Assembly (NCBI RefSeq): GCF_000264455.2
Contig: NC_017956.1
Location: 248,001-312,000, forward strand
DNA: 64,000 bases
DNA from: Tistrella mobilis KA081020-065
Lineage (GTDB): Bacteria; Pseudomonadota; Alphaproteobacteria; Tistrellales; Tistrellaceae
Direction: 5' to 3'
A program made the translations under genes and the position numbers. Shown here piece by piece: positions 1 to 10,797 of this stretch. The notes below the pieces were generated by a model. That model saw nothing but the letters and a program-made list of their open reading frames with translations, was not told where the DNA came from and searched no databases. Numbering within the stretch: the stretch's first letter is position 1; each line of letters starts with the position of its first letter.

Positions 1-293
1 AAATGGCTGCAGAAATTATTGTCTTCGGCGGCGATCGCCGAATTCGGCAGGGCGCGGGCGATCTGATCCAGGTCGCGCGGCCGATAATCCAGCCGCCCCT
101 CTTCGACCAGGCGGATCAGCATCAGCGGCGTCGCCGGCGGGTCGATCCAGCGATAGGCGACCAGCATCGCCGCCCAGACCGCCAGTATCGTCAGCACCAC
201 GGCCCGTACCGCCCGCAAAACCCGGCGCAGCAGGCCAGGCGCTGGCCGGGCGGATCGGCCCGGACGCGGCTTCGGGGGTTGGTCGGTGGTCAT
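1..293 (-). CDS. mtgA: Monofunctional peptidoglycan transglycosylase MtgA, N-terminal part (runs off the window)
   Basis: The minus strand opens at the ATG at 293-291 and stays open to the window edge, giving about 97 residues. A basic proline-rich N-terminus is followed by one membrane segment (about residues 28-46) and then the start of a GT51 transglycosylase domain, recognisable from AAEDNNFCSH, which contains the catalytic glutamate of the family. MtgA polymerises lipid II into glycan strands on the periplasmic face of the inner membrane. The rest of the domain lies left of the window, so the bifunctional PBP1 alternative cannot be strictly excluded, but the short N-terminus with a single anchor is typical of MtgA. 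It is divergent from the autotransporter gene. Confidence 0.8.
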   Translation of the reverse strand, partial: MTTDQPPKPRPGRSARPAPGLLRRVLRAVRAVVLTILAVWAAMLVAYRWIDPPATPLMLIRLVEEGRLDYRPRDLDQIARALPNSAIAAEDNNFCSH

Positions 294-525
294 GCGCAGG
301 CCAATCCTCGGTGCATGGCCGCCAGCATGCCTGAGCGGGGCTGATGTCGCCACGGGAAAACCTGTGTCAGCTTCGGGGCGCGGCTCAGGGTTAAGGCGAT
401 GTAAACCCGGGTTGACCTGTCGATCTGTGGGCCTTCCGGCACCGGTTGCGCTCGGACATGTTCAATGTTCGGTCGGAGCGCCCGGCTCCGGCGTCGGATC
501 GTCTTGCCCGAAGGATGTGCGCATC

Positions 526-3500
526 ATGGCTGGCCACCCCCGCTCTCTCTGCCACGAGGTCGACCTGTCCCGCCGTCTCATCCATCTGAGGCGCCGGCTG
601 ATGGCCGGTGCCGCGATGACCGTAATGGTCTGGGGGGCGGGCAGCCGCGACGAGGTTCTGGCCGAGACCATTCCGGTCGGCTCGGGTGATACCCCCCTCA
701 GGCTTGAAGAGCTGTCGGATCTGCCGACGACGGTGGAGATCACTGCGGGGGCCAGCCGGACGGTGACCGGCGATGCACCGGCAGTCTCGTCCGAGACGGC
801 GGGCTGGACGCTTGAGAATGGCGGCGAGATCACCGCGGAGGGGCTGGCCGTGGGGCTGGTCGGCAGCACCCTGGTCAACGGCAGCGATGGCCGGATCACC
901 GGTGCTGCCGGCGTGCAGATGGCCGATCCGGACGGTACTGCCGGGCTTGGGGTCGAGAATGCCGGCGTGATCACCGGTCAGGCAGGTGCCGGCCTGGTGG
1001 CCGGGGGAAGCGGCCTCTTCGCCCTCGACAATCAGACGTCGGGTGCGATCTTCGCCGCTGGACCGGCTCTGGCTGTTCAGGCCGCCGAGGCGGTGGTGGG
1101 CAATGACGGCACGATCCAGAGCAGCAGGACCGATGGCGCCCTGATCGATGCCGGCAACGTGATCCTCGCCAATGGTGCAAACGGGGTGATCATCGGCGAC
1201 GCCATCGGCCTCGGCATCACCGGCGGTGCGGTCGAGGTGACGAATGCTGGCACCATTGCCGGCGGGGTCAACAGCGCCCAGCCCGTGGCGGGCGGCATTG
1301 CCATTCAGGCCGACACCGCAACCGTGCGGAACGAGGCCGGCGGCATGGTATTGGGGCGCGAGGCCGGGGTCACGGTCGAGGCGGCCGATACGGCAGAGGT
1401 CGTCAATGGCGGCGTGCTGAACGGCGTGATGATCGACGGCGAGGCGCAGGCCCTGCTGCGTAATCTCGCTGGCGGCTCGATCACTGCCGAAACCGACAAT
1501 CTCGTCACGGGCCGCGGCATCGTGCGGGTGGAAAATGCCGGCACGATCGAGGCTGGCAGGCCCGGGCGGAGCAGCGAAATCGGCCTGATTGCGGGCACCC
1601 GCGAAGGCGCGGACCGGCCGGCCGAGACCATCCTGATCAATGAAACGGGCGGCCGGATCACCGGCTTCAACGGTGCGGCCGTGCTTTCCGGTGACGTGAT
1701 CCGGATCGAAAACCGGGGCACGATCGACGGTATCCTGGCTCCGGCCGTCAGCGCCACTGCCGATGTCACCCATGCCGTCAACGAGGGCCTGGTCGCCGGT
1801 GGCACCGGCTTCCTGATCGATGGCGATGCCACTCTGACCAACGCTGCCGCGGGCGAGATTCTGACCTGGGGGACGGCGGTTTTCACCACCGGCGCCGCCG
1901 ATGTGGTCAATGCCGGGCAGATTGTCACCGTCCACGGTGTCGTGCCCGCCGATGTCCCGGACGGTGCAGTGGCCGTGGGCAGTGGCAGCCATGTCGACAA
2001 TCTTGCGGGCGGCGTGATCCTCAACCGACGCTGGTCCGGCATTGCCGTGTCGGACGGTATGGGGGACGAGGATCCGGCCGACCGTGAGACGGTCATCGAG
2101 AACGCCGGCCTGATTCGCTCCGAAGGCTCCGGTCGAGGGGTGATTGTTGACGTGGCGGGACGGGTGACGGTCTCCAACCGTCAGGGTGGGAACATTCTGT
2201 CGGCTGGCGCCGAAGGTATCCTGCTTCAGGCCGGCACGGCCATCATCGATAATGCAGGAGCCATTATCGGCGGCAGTGCCGATGAGGACGCGCAGATGAT
2301 CGCGGGCCTCGCCGTCCTCGGAGACAGGACCGTGGTGACCAACCGGGTGGGGGCGATCATCGCCGGTGACGGGATGGGAGTCTCCCTCGCCGCCGCGGAT
2401 GAAGCGGCGATCGAGAATGCCGGCTTCATCAACGGCATGATCGTCGACGGTGGCATGTCCACCCGGCTGGACAACGCCGCGACAGGTGTTGTGGCTGCCT
2501 ATGAACAGAACGGGCTGCTCGGCGAGGCGATCACGGTCGACAATGCGGGTGTCATTCAGGGTGGGGTCTCTGCCCTGGTTCTTGGGGGCGACGCGGGTCG
2601 GGTCGTCAATACGGGAACCATCGAAGGGGGCAGCGGCGCCGGCCTCGCGAGCATCACGACGGCCGGAACCAGTGTTGCCAACAGCGGGGCGATCACCGGG
2701 GGCGTGGTCGGCATCGGCACCGAGGGGGGGCTCACGCTCGAGAATAGCGGCCGGATTTCAGGCGGCTTCGTTGCCGTCAAGGCGGTGGGCGGTTCAACCA
2801 TCGACAACCGGGCCGGCGGCGAGATCGTCTCCGAAGGCTCTGCAATCGAGATCGTGGGCGAAGCGCTGATCACCAATGCCGGCCTCATCCGGTCCGAGCA
2901 GGGCATTGCGATCACGGTCGAAGGCGATGCGGTGGTCGACAATGCTGCGGGCGGTGTCATCGAGGCCGCCGGCCCGGCTCTTCTGCTGGCGGGCACGGCA
3001 TCGCTCACCAATGCCGGGCGCATATCGTCCACCGATCCGACCTTCGGCGGCGACGATGCGGAAGGGGTCGCCATTCTGGCCGGCAGCGGCGGGCTGATCG
3101 CGAATACCGGCGTGATCGAAAGCGGCGCCGGTGCGGTGATGATCGGCGATGTGGCCGATGAAGCGAATGAATTTGAGACCGCCGTCGCCAATGATGGCCT
3201 GATCCAGGCGCGTGGTGCCGGCGTGGCACTGGCGGCCGATATCGTCGGCGGGCTGGAGATCGCCAATACCAACACCATCGTTGCAGCTGATGGACCCGCC
3301 ATGCAGGTCGTCGCCGGCGAGGTGCTGCTGGGCAATGGCGGGGTGATCGTCAGTGACGGCGGCACCGGGGTCCGGCTGCAGGCGAATACCGTGTCGGTCT
3401 CCAATGGCGCCGGTGCGCTGATCCGCGGCGGCGGTGGTGGTGAGGAGAATGGCGGCATGGCCGTTCTCGGCAGGACGGTCGATATCAGCAATGCCGGTGT

Positions 3501-6500
3501 CATCACGGGCGTGTTGACCGGCCTCGGGGCCGCCGGTGAAGAGGTTACTGTCACCAACGATATCGACGGGGTAATCGCCGGTGATATCAGAGGGCTCGGC
3601 CTGGCCGCCGCACGTAATGCGACGATCGACAATGCCGGCTACATCTCCGGCCTCATGGCGGCGGCCGGCGATGGGGTGCTCAGCCTGCAAAATGGCGAAA
3701 CCGGTGTCATTGCCGGCAACGCCCCCAACATACTCGCCGGACCGCAGGTCGTCGTCGACAATGCGGGGCTGATCAGCGGCAACACGGGGCTGTTGATCGA
3801 GGCCGGATCGGTCGTGATCTCCAACAGCGGCCGGATTACGGGTGTGGACGGCCCGACTGATGGTCTCGAAGATATCGGCGACCTGGACAGCAGCATCGGA
3901 ATCGTCGCTCTGGTCGATGGTACCGCCGAGATCGACAACAGTGGCACGATCAGTGGCAGTGTCGCGGGCGTCCTGATCGAAGGTGATCTGCTTCTGGAGA
4001 ACACCGGCACGATTTCAGGGGGCGAAGCCGGCGTCTCGTTTGTCGGTGGCTCGATCCATAATGCCGAGGGAGGCGTCATCTCGGGCGGCAGCGGCATTGT
4101 ACTCCTTGATCCGGAAGCTTTGGCGGGATTGATCAATGCCGGCGTGATCCAGGCGACCGAAGATGTGGCCGTCAACTTCGGCAGCGGGGCCATCTACAAT
4201 TCGGGCAGCATTGTTTCGCTCGGTCGCTACGATGAGGATGACCCTCTGGCCGACCCGGACGAGATCTATGCCGCCGTTCTGCTGGAGGGCGGCAGTCTGG
4301 TGAACGCGGCCGGCGGCGTCATTTCGGGCGCGGAGGCCGGGGTGGTGGATCTGGGCGACGCCTATGGCGACGGCGCCACCGTTCGCAATGAGGGGCAGAT
4401 CCTGGCCGGCGTGGCCGTGACCAGTTTTGGTGACGGTTTCGTCCTGGAAAATATCGGTGGCCGGATTGCCGGCAGCATCCGTGCCGTCGACCTTTCGGGG
4501 GAAGACGTCACGATCGTCAATCAGGCCGGTCTGATCGATGGCGGACTCTGGCTCAGCGGCAATGGTGCGGTGGTCGACAATCGTGCCGGTGGCGTGATGA
4601 TCCGGACCGGTGCACGCGGTGAAGACGGAGAGCCCGACTCCGCCGTGATCGATCTGCTCGATGTCGATGGGGCCGTCGTCACCAATGCCGGATTGATCGC
4701 GGGCAATGATGCCGACGGCATCGATGCCGGCCTCTCGGACGAGTCTGCCTGGGCGTCGCTCGAGGTGACCAACCTGTCGGGCGCGCGCATCGCCGGCGTC
4801 ACGGCCATTGATGCCGATGTCGATACGCTCGACATCGACAATGCCGGCTTCCTGACCGGCGAGGATTATGGCGTCTATGCCACGGCCGATGATGTGTCGA
4901 TCGTCAACCGGGCGGGCGGTGAGATCACCGGCGGGATCAGTGCCATCGATGTCGAAGGTGGCTTCGACGTCGAGAATGCGGGCGCCATCTCAGGTGGGAA
5001 TGACGAGCGGCATACGCCCGTCATGTTCCTGGTCGGCGACGGCACACTGACCAATGCGGCCGGGGGCCGGATCAGCGGTGGTGTCGCCATTTCTGCCGAT
5101 GCCGACGGTCTGGTCGATGTGGTCAATGCGGGCGTGATCGAGGCAGAGCGCCTGGCGATCCAGGTCGGCGGCGAGTCTTACGTCGAGAATCAGGCGGGTG
5201 GCCTGATCTCCGGCGCTCTCGGCATTGCCTTCACCAACTCGATCGACCCGGAGGCCCTGCTGATCGACACACCGACCCTGATCAACCGGGGGGAGATCAG
5301 GGGTGGTGTGGTCTATGACGCGGGTATGGTCAATATCGCCGATATCGGCGGCAGGTTGGGCGCCAACGAAGAAGGCTGGGCCCTGTTGTTCTCGGACGAT
5401 GCCGACGAGCGCTGGCTGACCGTGCGCGACGGCGCCGTTATCGATGGCGATATTCTGGCCGGGGAGACCAATGATCTCGATGCAGCCCGCGACCGGGAAG
5501 ACAGCGTCGCCACCTTCGAAGGCGGCGGCAGCTTCGCCCATGACCTCATCGGTTTCGGTCTGATCGAGAAGGAGGGGGCCGGCACCTGGCGCTTCTCGGG
5601 CAATCTGCTCGCTGCCGCCTTCGATGTGAACGAGGGGGGTGTCCGCCTCGACGGCCGCTTCACCGGCGATGAAATGACGGTCGGGACCGGGGGGACGCTT
5701 TCCGGCAATGGCACGATCGACGGCGATTTGATCAATGAGGGCCGGGTGGCGCCGGGCAATTCGATCGGCACCATCACCGTCACCGGCGATTTCACCCAGA
5801 CCGCAACCGGCACGCTCGCCATGGAATATGCCGCGGACGGTGCCGGTGGCACCGTTACCGACCGGCTGGTGGTGGGTGGTGCTGCCACGATCGAGGGCGG
5901 TACGCTGTCGCTGACCTCGTTCGACGGCAGTACTCCCCGCTATGCCAGTACCGAACTGATCACGGCAGCGGACGGCATTACCGGCACCTTCGATGCGATC
6001 GAAACCGATCGGGCCGGCCTGGTCGGTCGGTTGCTGGCCGATGGCGATGTGATCTCGCTCAGGCTGGTCGATACCGAGAACGGCTTCCGGGCGCTCGCCA
6101 CCACCCGCAATGCCCGCAATGTCGCAACCGTGCTGGAGACCCAGGGGCTGACGGCGACCGGGGATCGCGACCAGCTGTTGAGCGAGCTGGCGGCCCTGGG
6201 CGATGCCGATGCGGCCGCGGCCCTCGGCGATCTCGCCGGATCCGAATATGCCGGCCACTGGCGCTATCTGCGCGGAACGGGCCGCGCCTTCGTTGATGGG
6301 GCGGCAAATGCCGGTCGTGCCGGTCATCGTGGCGCCTGGATCACCGGTTTCGGCAATACCGGCCGGACCAGCGGCGAGGATGACGCGGGCGATCTGCGCT
6401 GGCGGAGCGCCGGCACGGCGGTGGGCATCGACTTTGCGGTGGGGGAGACGGCGCGCCTCGGCATCGCAGCCGGCGTGACCGATGGCCGGACCACCGCTCG

Positions 6501-7200
6501 CAGCCGGGATGCGGGCATCGATACCACCGGCTGGCATGTCGGCGCCTATGGTGCAGTGCCGGCCGGGCCGGTGACGCTGGATGCGGTGGTCGCCTATACC
6601 CGGTCGTCTTCGGATGCCGACCGGTCGATCACCGGTACCGGCCGCACGGCCCGGGGCAGCTTCGATACCGATCAGGTGACTGCCGCCATCGGCGTTTCGA
6701 CCGATCTTGTGGTGCCGGGGGCGAAGCCCGGCACGCCCGAGGCGGCGGCGGGGGCCCCGAGCTGGACCGTCACCCCGATGCTGCGCCTGATCTATGACCG
6801 GCAGAAGAGCGACGACGTCACCGAAACCGGTGCCGGCGCCGCAGCGCTGGTCGTCCAGGGCGGCACGGTCGAAGGGCTGGAGGCCTTCGCCGGCGTGCGC
6901 TTCTCCACGGCCTATGGCGATGCGGCGAAGGGCGAGACCGTGATCCGGCCGAGCTTCACCCTGGGTATCGGCCAGGAACTGCTCGATCGGGATCAGACGC
7001 TGACCGCGCATTTTGCCGGGGATCCGGCGAACCCCTTCCAGGTGACCGGTATTTCGCAGGGCCGGACCACGGGCCGGATCGGGGCTGGGGTCGAGGCCGA
7101 TGTCGCGCCGGGCGTGACGGTGGGGGTCGGCTATGCCGGTGCGATAGACGAGACCGGCGGGGATCATCGGCTGACGGCCGGGCTGCGCTTCTCCTGGTGA
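526..7200 (+). CDS. Very large autotransporter adhesin (type Va), 2,224 aa
   Basis: A predicted surface protein secreted by the type V route. From the ATG at 526 (GAAGGA about 10 nt upstream; an in-frame ATG at 601 is the alternative) there is an extended signal sequence with a hydrophobic core near residues 26-40. The passenger, about residues 50-1680, is built from degenerate short repeats of the kind (V/D)NAGxIxGG, as in right-handed beta-helices. Around residues 1685-1760 there is a passenger-associated repeat region with GNGTIDGDL and APGNSIGT, the usual stem before the barrel. The last 290 residues form an autotransporter beta-barrel ending in the aromatic LRFSW. No protease triad was seen. 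Binding partner unknown. The family call is firm; adhesion is inferred from architecture. Confidence 0.88.
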   Translation: MAGHPRSLCHEVDLSRRLIHLRRRLMAGAAMTVMVWGAGSRDEVLAETIPVGSGDTPLRLEELSDLPTTVEITAGASRTVTGDAPAVSSETAGWTLENGGEITAEGLAVGLVGSTLVNGSDGRITGAAGVQMADPDGTAGLGVENAGVITGQAGAGLVAGGSGLFALDNQTSGAIFAAGPALAVQAAEAVVGNDGTIQSSRTDGALIDAGNVILANGANGVIIGDAIGLGITGGAVEVTNAGTIAGGVNSAQPVAGGIAIQADTATVRNEAGGMVLGREAGVTVEAADTAEVVNGGVLNGVMIDGEAQALLRNLAGGSITAETDNLVTGRGIVRVENAGTIEAGRPGRSSEIGLIAGTREGADRPAETILINETGGRITGFNGAAVLSGDVIRIENRGTIDGILAPAVSATADVTHAVNEGLVAGGTGFLIDGDATLTNAAAGEILTWGTAVFTTGAADVVNAGQIVTVHGVVPADVPDGAVAVGSGSHVDNLAGGVILNRRWSGIAVSDGMGDEDPADRETVIENAGLIRSEGSGRGVIVDVAGRVTVSNRQGGNILSAGAEGILLQAGTAIIDNAGAIIGGSADEDAQMIAGLAVLGDRTVVTNRVGAIIAGDGMGVSLAAADEAAIENAGFINGMIVDGGMSTRLDNAATGVVAAYEQNGLLGEAITVDNAGVIQGGVSALVLGGDAGRVVNTGTIEGGSGAGLASITTAGTSVANSGAITGGVVGIGTEGGLTLENSGRISGGFVAVKAVGGSTIDNRAGGEIVSEGSAIEIVGEALITNAGLIRSEQGIAITVEGDAVVDNAAGGVIEAAGPALLLAGTASLTNAGRISSTDPTFGGDDAEGVAILAGSGGLIANTGVIESGAGAVMIGDVADEANEFETAVANDGLIQARGAGVALAADIVGGLEIANTNTIVAADGPAMQVVAGEVLLGNGGVIVSDGGTGVRLQANTVSVSNGAGALIRGGGGGEENGGMAVLGRTVDISNAGVITGVLTGLGAAGEEVTVTNDIDGVIAGDIRGLGLAAARNATIDNAGYISGLMAAAGDGVLSLQNGETGVIAGNAPNILAGPQVVVDNAGLISGNTGLLIEAGSVVISNSGRITGVDGPTDGLEDIGDLDSSIGIVALVDGTAEIDNSGTISGSVAGVLIEGDLLLENTGTISGGEAGVSFVGGSIHNAEGGVISGGSGIVLLDPEALAGLINAGVIQATEDVAVNFGSGAIYNSGSIVSLGRYDEDDPLADPDEIYAAVLLEGGSLVNAAGGVISGAEAGVVDLGDAYGDGATVRNEGQILAGVAVTSFGDGFVLENIGGRIAGSIRAVDLSGEDVTIVNQAGLIDGGLWLSGNGAVVDNRAGGVMIRTGARGEDGEPDSAVIDLLDVDGAVVTNAGLIAGNDADGIDAGLSDESAWASLEVTNLSGARIAGVTAIDADVDTLDIDNAGFLTGEDYGVYATADDVSIVNRAGGEITGGISAIDVEGGFDVENAGAISGGNDERHTPVMFLVGDGTLTNAAGGRISGGVAISADADGLVDVVNAGVIEAERLAIQVGGESYVENQAGGLISGALGIAFTNSIDPEALLIDTPTLINRGEIRGGVVYDAGMVNIADIGGRLGANEEGWALLFSDDADERWLTVRDGAVIDGDILAGETNDLDAARDREDSVATFEGGGSFAHDLIGFGLIEKEGAGTWRFSGNLLAAAFDVNEGGVRLDGRFTGDEMTVGTGGTLSGNGTIDGDLINEGRVAPGNSIGTITVTGDFTQTATGTLAMEYAADGAGGTVTDRLVVGGAATIEGGTLSLTSFDGSTPRYASTELITAADGITGTFDAIETDRAGLVGRLLADGDVISLRLVDTENGFRALATTRNARNVATVLETQGLTATGDRDQLLSELAALGDADAAAALGDLAGSEYAGHWRYLRGTGRAFVDGAANAGRAGHRGAWITGFGNTGRTSGEDDAGDLRWRSAGTAVGIDFAVGETARLGIAAGVTDGRTTARSRDAGIDTTGWHVGAYGAVPAGPVTLDAVVAYTRSSSDADRSITGTGRTARGSFDTDQVTAAIGVSTDLVVPGAKPGTPEAAAGAPSWTVTPMLRLIYDRQKSDDVTETGAGAAALVVQGGTVEGLEAFAGVRFSTAYGDAAKGETVIRPSFTLGIGQELLDRDQTLTAHFAGDPANPFQVTGISQGRTTGRIGAGVEADVAPGVTVGVGYAGAIDETGGDHRLTAGLRFSW
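760..5330 (+). repeat. Degenerate beta-helix repeat coding for the autotransporter passenger
   Basis: About 1,500 codons carry an irregular protein-level repeat with the core N-A/S/T-G-x-I (for example VENAGVITG, IDNSGTISG, VVNAGVIEA), spaced roughly 18-45 residues apart. The DNA copies have diverged, so this is a protein repeat rather than a clean tandem DNA repeat. Aspartate and glutamate are frequent, predicting an acidic, calcium-tolerant fibre. Copy number can only be estimated by eye. Confidence 0.7.
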
Positions 7201-7239
7201 TCCGTCCGCGATCTGTGGCTGGTCATGTTCGGGCGGGGA

Positions 7240-7761
7240 TCACCCCGCCCGGCGTGACAGGGGGAAGATGGCGCAGGTGGTCGTGCCGTGTGCATACAAC
7301 TTGCCTGCCTCGTCGGTGAGCGTCGCCTCGGCGGTCGCAAAGCTGCGGCCGACATGGATGACCTTGCCCTCGGCCCGCATCCGGCCGGTCGCCGTGGTCA
7401 CCGGGCGCAGATAGTTCACCTTGATCTCCACCGTGGTATAGGCCGATCCGGCGGCGAGGGTGCTGTGCACGGCGCAGCCGAGCGCGCTGTCGAGCATCGC
7501 CGCGATCCAGCCGCCATGAACGGTGCCGATCGGGTTGTAATGGTCGAAGAGCGGCGTGCCGGCAAAGACCACCCGACCGTGCTCCACCGTTTCCGGGTCG
7601 AAATTGAGCGTGGCACCGATTGGCGGGCGGGGCAGGTCGCCGGCGGCGAGGCGCTGCAGCATTTCGAGCCCCGAGATTTCGGCGATCTCCTCGAGGCTGG
7701 CGACGCCGATGCCCCGCCCCTCGGTCGCTTCGGTTGCCGCGGCGTTGATCTCGCTCGTCAT
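7240..7761 (-). CDS. PaaI-family hotdog-fold thioesterase
   Basis: A 173-residue protein of the PaaI/YigI group of acyl-CoA thioesterases. The hotdog core is visible: FDHYNPIGTVHGGWIAAMLDSALG (about residues 82-105) contains the HGG motif with the following aspartate that activates water, and VEIKVNYLRPV is the family's central strand. The N-terminal 50 residues resemble the extension found in PaaI proteins of aromatic degradation. The start at 7761 has GGGAG about 10 nt upstream; a longer reading to 7794 has no better signal. It is divergent from a MarR gene with two dyads between, so repression relieved by an aromatic or acyl ligand is a reasonable inference. The acyl-CoA substrate is unknown. 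Confidence 0.8.
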   Translation of the reverse strand: MTSEINAAATEATEGRGIGVASLEEIAEISGLEMLQRLAAGDLPRPPIGATLNFDPETVEHGRVVFAGTPLFDHYNPIGTVHGGWIAAMLDSALGCAVHSTLAAGSAYTTVEIKVNYLRPVTTATGRMRAEGKVIHVGRSFATAEATLTDEAGKLYAHGTTTCAIFPLSRRAG

Positions 7762-7798
7762 GGACGGAACTCCCGGTCCGGCTTGTGCCCACAAATAC

Positions 7799-7810
7799 GT
7801 GTATATACAC
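7799..7810. promoter_or_regulatory. 12-bp perfect palindrome, candidate MarR operator
   Basis: GTGTATATACAC lies in the 97-bp gap between the divergent thioesterase and MarR genes, the only AT-rich stretch there. Size and position fit a MarR dimer site controlling both genes. Confidence 0.45.
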
Positions 7811-7814
7811 TCTT

Positions 7815-7841
7815 ATGCTGCAGACTAATGCGGTGCAGCAT
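7815..7841. promoter_or_regulatory. 8-bp inverted repeat with 11-nt spacer, second candidate operator
   Basis: ATGCTGCA (7815-7822) is exactly complementary to TGCAGCAT (7834-7841). The repeat ends 18 nt before the MarR start and could be an operator or a small hairpin in the marR leader. Confidence 0.4.
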
Positions 7842-7858
7842 AGACGGCAAGGGGAGAG

Positions 7859-8290
7859 ATGATGACGGGCGGGACGGATCTTCCCTGCACCTGTCTGCGG
7901 CTGCGGCAGGCGGCGCGGCAGGTCACACGGCTCTACGACCGGCGGCTGGAGCCGGCGGGGCTCCGCATCACCCAGTTTCCGGTTCTGGCCCTGCTCAGGG
8001 CCGACGGGCCGGCGCCGCTCGGCCAGCTGGCCGAGCGTCTGGTGACGGACCGGACCACGCTCACCCGCAATCTGAGGCCGATGGAACAGGCCGGGCTGAT
8101 CGAAACCCGGGCGGACCCGGAGGATCGCCGTCGTCGCCTGCTGGTCATCACGGAACAGGGCCGGGCGGTGCTGCGCCGGGCGGCACCGCTGTGGCGGGCC
8201 GCCCAGGACGAGCTTGCGACGCTGCTGGGGCCGGAACTGCGCGGCCGGTTGACGGGTGATCTGGACGAGGTCATCGCCCGGATCGATTGA
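7859..8290 (+). CDS. MarR-family transcriptional regulator
   Basis: A 143-residue winged-helix repressor. The DNA-binding core is LGQLAERLVTDRTTLTRNLRPMEQAGLI (about residues 57-84) followed by the wing with DPEDRRRRLLVIT. CTCLRLRQAARQVTRLYDRRL at the N-terminus, with two cysteines, is the helix that often forms the dimer and ligand pocket; the cysteines suggest redox or electrophile sensing but this is untested. Two start codons (7859 and 7862) sit just after GGGGAGAG; the second has the better spacing. It is divergent from the PaaI-type thioesterase and most likely regulates it and itself through the dyads at 7799-7841. Confidence 0.85.
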   Translation: MMTGGTDLPCTCLRLRQAARQVTRLYDRRLEPAGLRITQFPVLALLRADGPAPLGQLAERLVTDRTTLTRNLRPMEQAGLIETRADPEDRRRRLLVITEQGRAVLRRAAPLWRAAQDELATLLGPELRGRLTGDLDEVIARID

Positions 8291-8296
8291 GGCGGC

Positions 8297-8878
8297 TCAG
8301 CGCTCTTCGATCTCGATCCATTTGTGCTCGACCTTCGGGCGATAGGCCGCGAAGCGTTCGATCAGCCGGGCCGGGTCGGTGTCGACCAGCAGGATGTCCA
8401 GATGCTGCGGCTTCATGAAGCCGCGCTGGGCGACATGGTGCAGAAAGCCGAGCAGCGGCTGGTAGAAGCCGTCGACGTCCAGCAGCCCCACCGGCTTGGC
8501 ATGGCTGCCGAGCTGGGCCCAGGTCCAGACCTCGAACAGTTCTTCGAAGGTGCCGATGCCGCCGGGCAGGGCGATGAAGCCGTCGGCGAGATCGGCCATC
8601 ATCGCCTTGCGTTCATGCATCGACCCCACCACCCGGAGGTCGGTGATGTTGCGATGGCCGACTTCGCGGTCCTCCAGCGATTTGGGGATCACGCCGATCA
8701 CCTCGCCGCCTGCCGCCATGGTGGCGTCGGCCACCTGGCCCATCAGGCCGACCCGGCCGCCACCATAGACAAGGCCCAGCTGCCGCCGGGCCAGCTCGCG
8801 GCCCAGCTGCCGCGCTGCCTCGGTAAAGGCGGGGGTGTCGCCGGGGTTGGAGCCGCAGAAGACGCAGAGCCGGTTCAT
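8297..8878 (-). CDS. LOG-family nucleoside 5'-monophosphate phosphoribohydrolase
   Basis: A 193-residue TIGR00730/LOG protein. The Rossmann-like core has VFCGSNPG at the N-terminus, GLVYGGGRVGLMG (about residues 35-47) and the signature PGGIGTFEELFEVWTWAQLG, which carries the glycine-rich phosphate loop and catalytic glutamate. Members release free base from nucleoside monophosphates; some are cytokinin-activating and others are housekeeping nucleotidases of unclear role. MHERKAMMADLADGFIALPGG is also conserved. The gene converges with MarR, with only six bases between stops. No plant-interaction genes lie nearby, so cytokinin production should not be assumed. Confidence 0.9.
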   Translation of the reverse strand: MNRLCVFCGSNPGDTPAFTEAARQLGRELARRQLGLVYGGGRVGLMGQVADATMAAGGEVIGVIPKSLEDREVGHRNITDLRVVGSMHERKAMMADLADGFIALPGGIGTFEELFEVWTWAQLGSHAKPVGLLDVDGFYQPLLGFLHHVAQRGFMKPQHLDILLVDTDPARLIERFAAYRPKVEHKWIEIEER

Positions 8879-10192
<1,314 letters not shown>

Positions 10193-10224
10193 GCGGCCGC
10201 GACCCGGTTCACGGGATCACCGCA

Positions 10225-10797
10225 ATGATCGCCCGCATCTGGGGACGGCTGGAGGAAGGCGCGATCGCCTTCCTCCTGGCTGCCATGACGCTGCTCACCT
10301 TCGTCCAGGTGGTGCTGCGCTACGTGTTCAACAGCGGCCTGGTCTGGGCGCTTGAGGCGACCTTCTATCTTTTCGCCTGGCTGATCATGATCGGCATCTC
10401 GTACTGCGTGCGGGTCCATGCCCATATCGGCATCGACCTGGTGGTGAAGATGATGCCGGCCGCCCCCCGCAAGGTGGTGGGGCTTGTGGCGGTCGCCCTG
10501 GCGCTGCTTTACGCCGGCCTGATGTTCTGGGGATCCTGGAACTATACCGACCGCATGATGATGCTCGGCATCGAGGCCGAGGACATCCCCGTCGAACGCT
10601 GGATGCTGTCGATCATCCTGCCGGTGGGGTTTGCCCTGCTGGGCCTCAGGCTGATCGAGCAGGGCTGGGCGATCCTGACCGGGCGTGCCGAGGGCTTCCA
10701 GCTGGCGGACGAGGCGGCCGAGGCCATGGCGCTCGACCAGCGGGGCAAGGACGACCCCACCGACGACGCATCTGCACGGGGAGGGCGGGGCCGGTGA
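10225..10797 (+). CDS. dctQ: TRAP transporter small permease, DctQ type
   Basis: A 190-residue protein with four predicted membrane segments (about residues 12-34, 45-65, 85-107, 128-148), the DctQ topology. FVQVVLRYVFNSGLVWALEA is the family motif after helix 1. The last 35 residues are a hydrophilic tail rich in aspartate and arginine. Its stop overlaps the GTG start of dctM as GTGA, so the two subunits are probably translationally coupled. Confidence 0.9.
   Translation: MIARIWGRLEEGAIAFLLAAMTLLTFVQVVLRYVFNSGLVWALEATFYLFAWLIMIGISYCVRVHAHIGIDLVVKMMPAAPRKVVGLVAVALALLYAGLMFWGSWNYTDRMMMLGIEAEDIPVERWMLSIILPVGFALLGLRLIEQGWAILTGRAEGFQLADEAAEAMALDQRGKDDPTDDASARGGRGR

Noticed and set aside
760-5330. 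Possible CRISPR or satellite array from the regular spacing of similar short sequences
   Set aside because: The repeats are in one continuous coding frame, vary in length and sequence, and are conserved only at protein level.
391-7167. Several long open frames on the minus strand (up to 725 codons) inside the autotransporter gene
   Set aside because: They mirror the codon bias of the repetitive high-GC plus-strand gene, have no ribosome binding sites, no domains and low-complexity composition.
8297-8878. Lysine decarboxylase
   Set aside because: Old annotations of LOG proteins use this name; the PGGxGTxxE motif indicates a phosphoribohydrolase.
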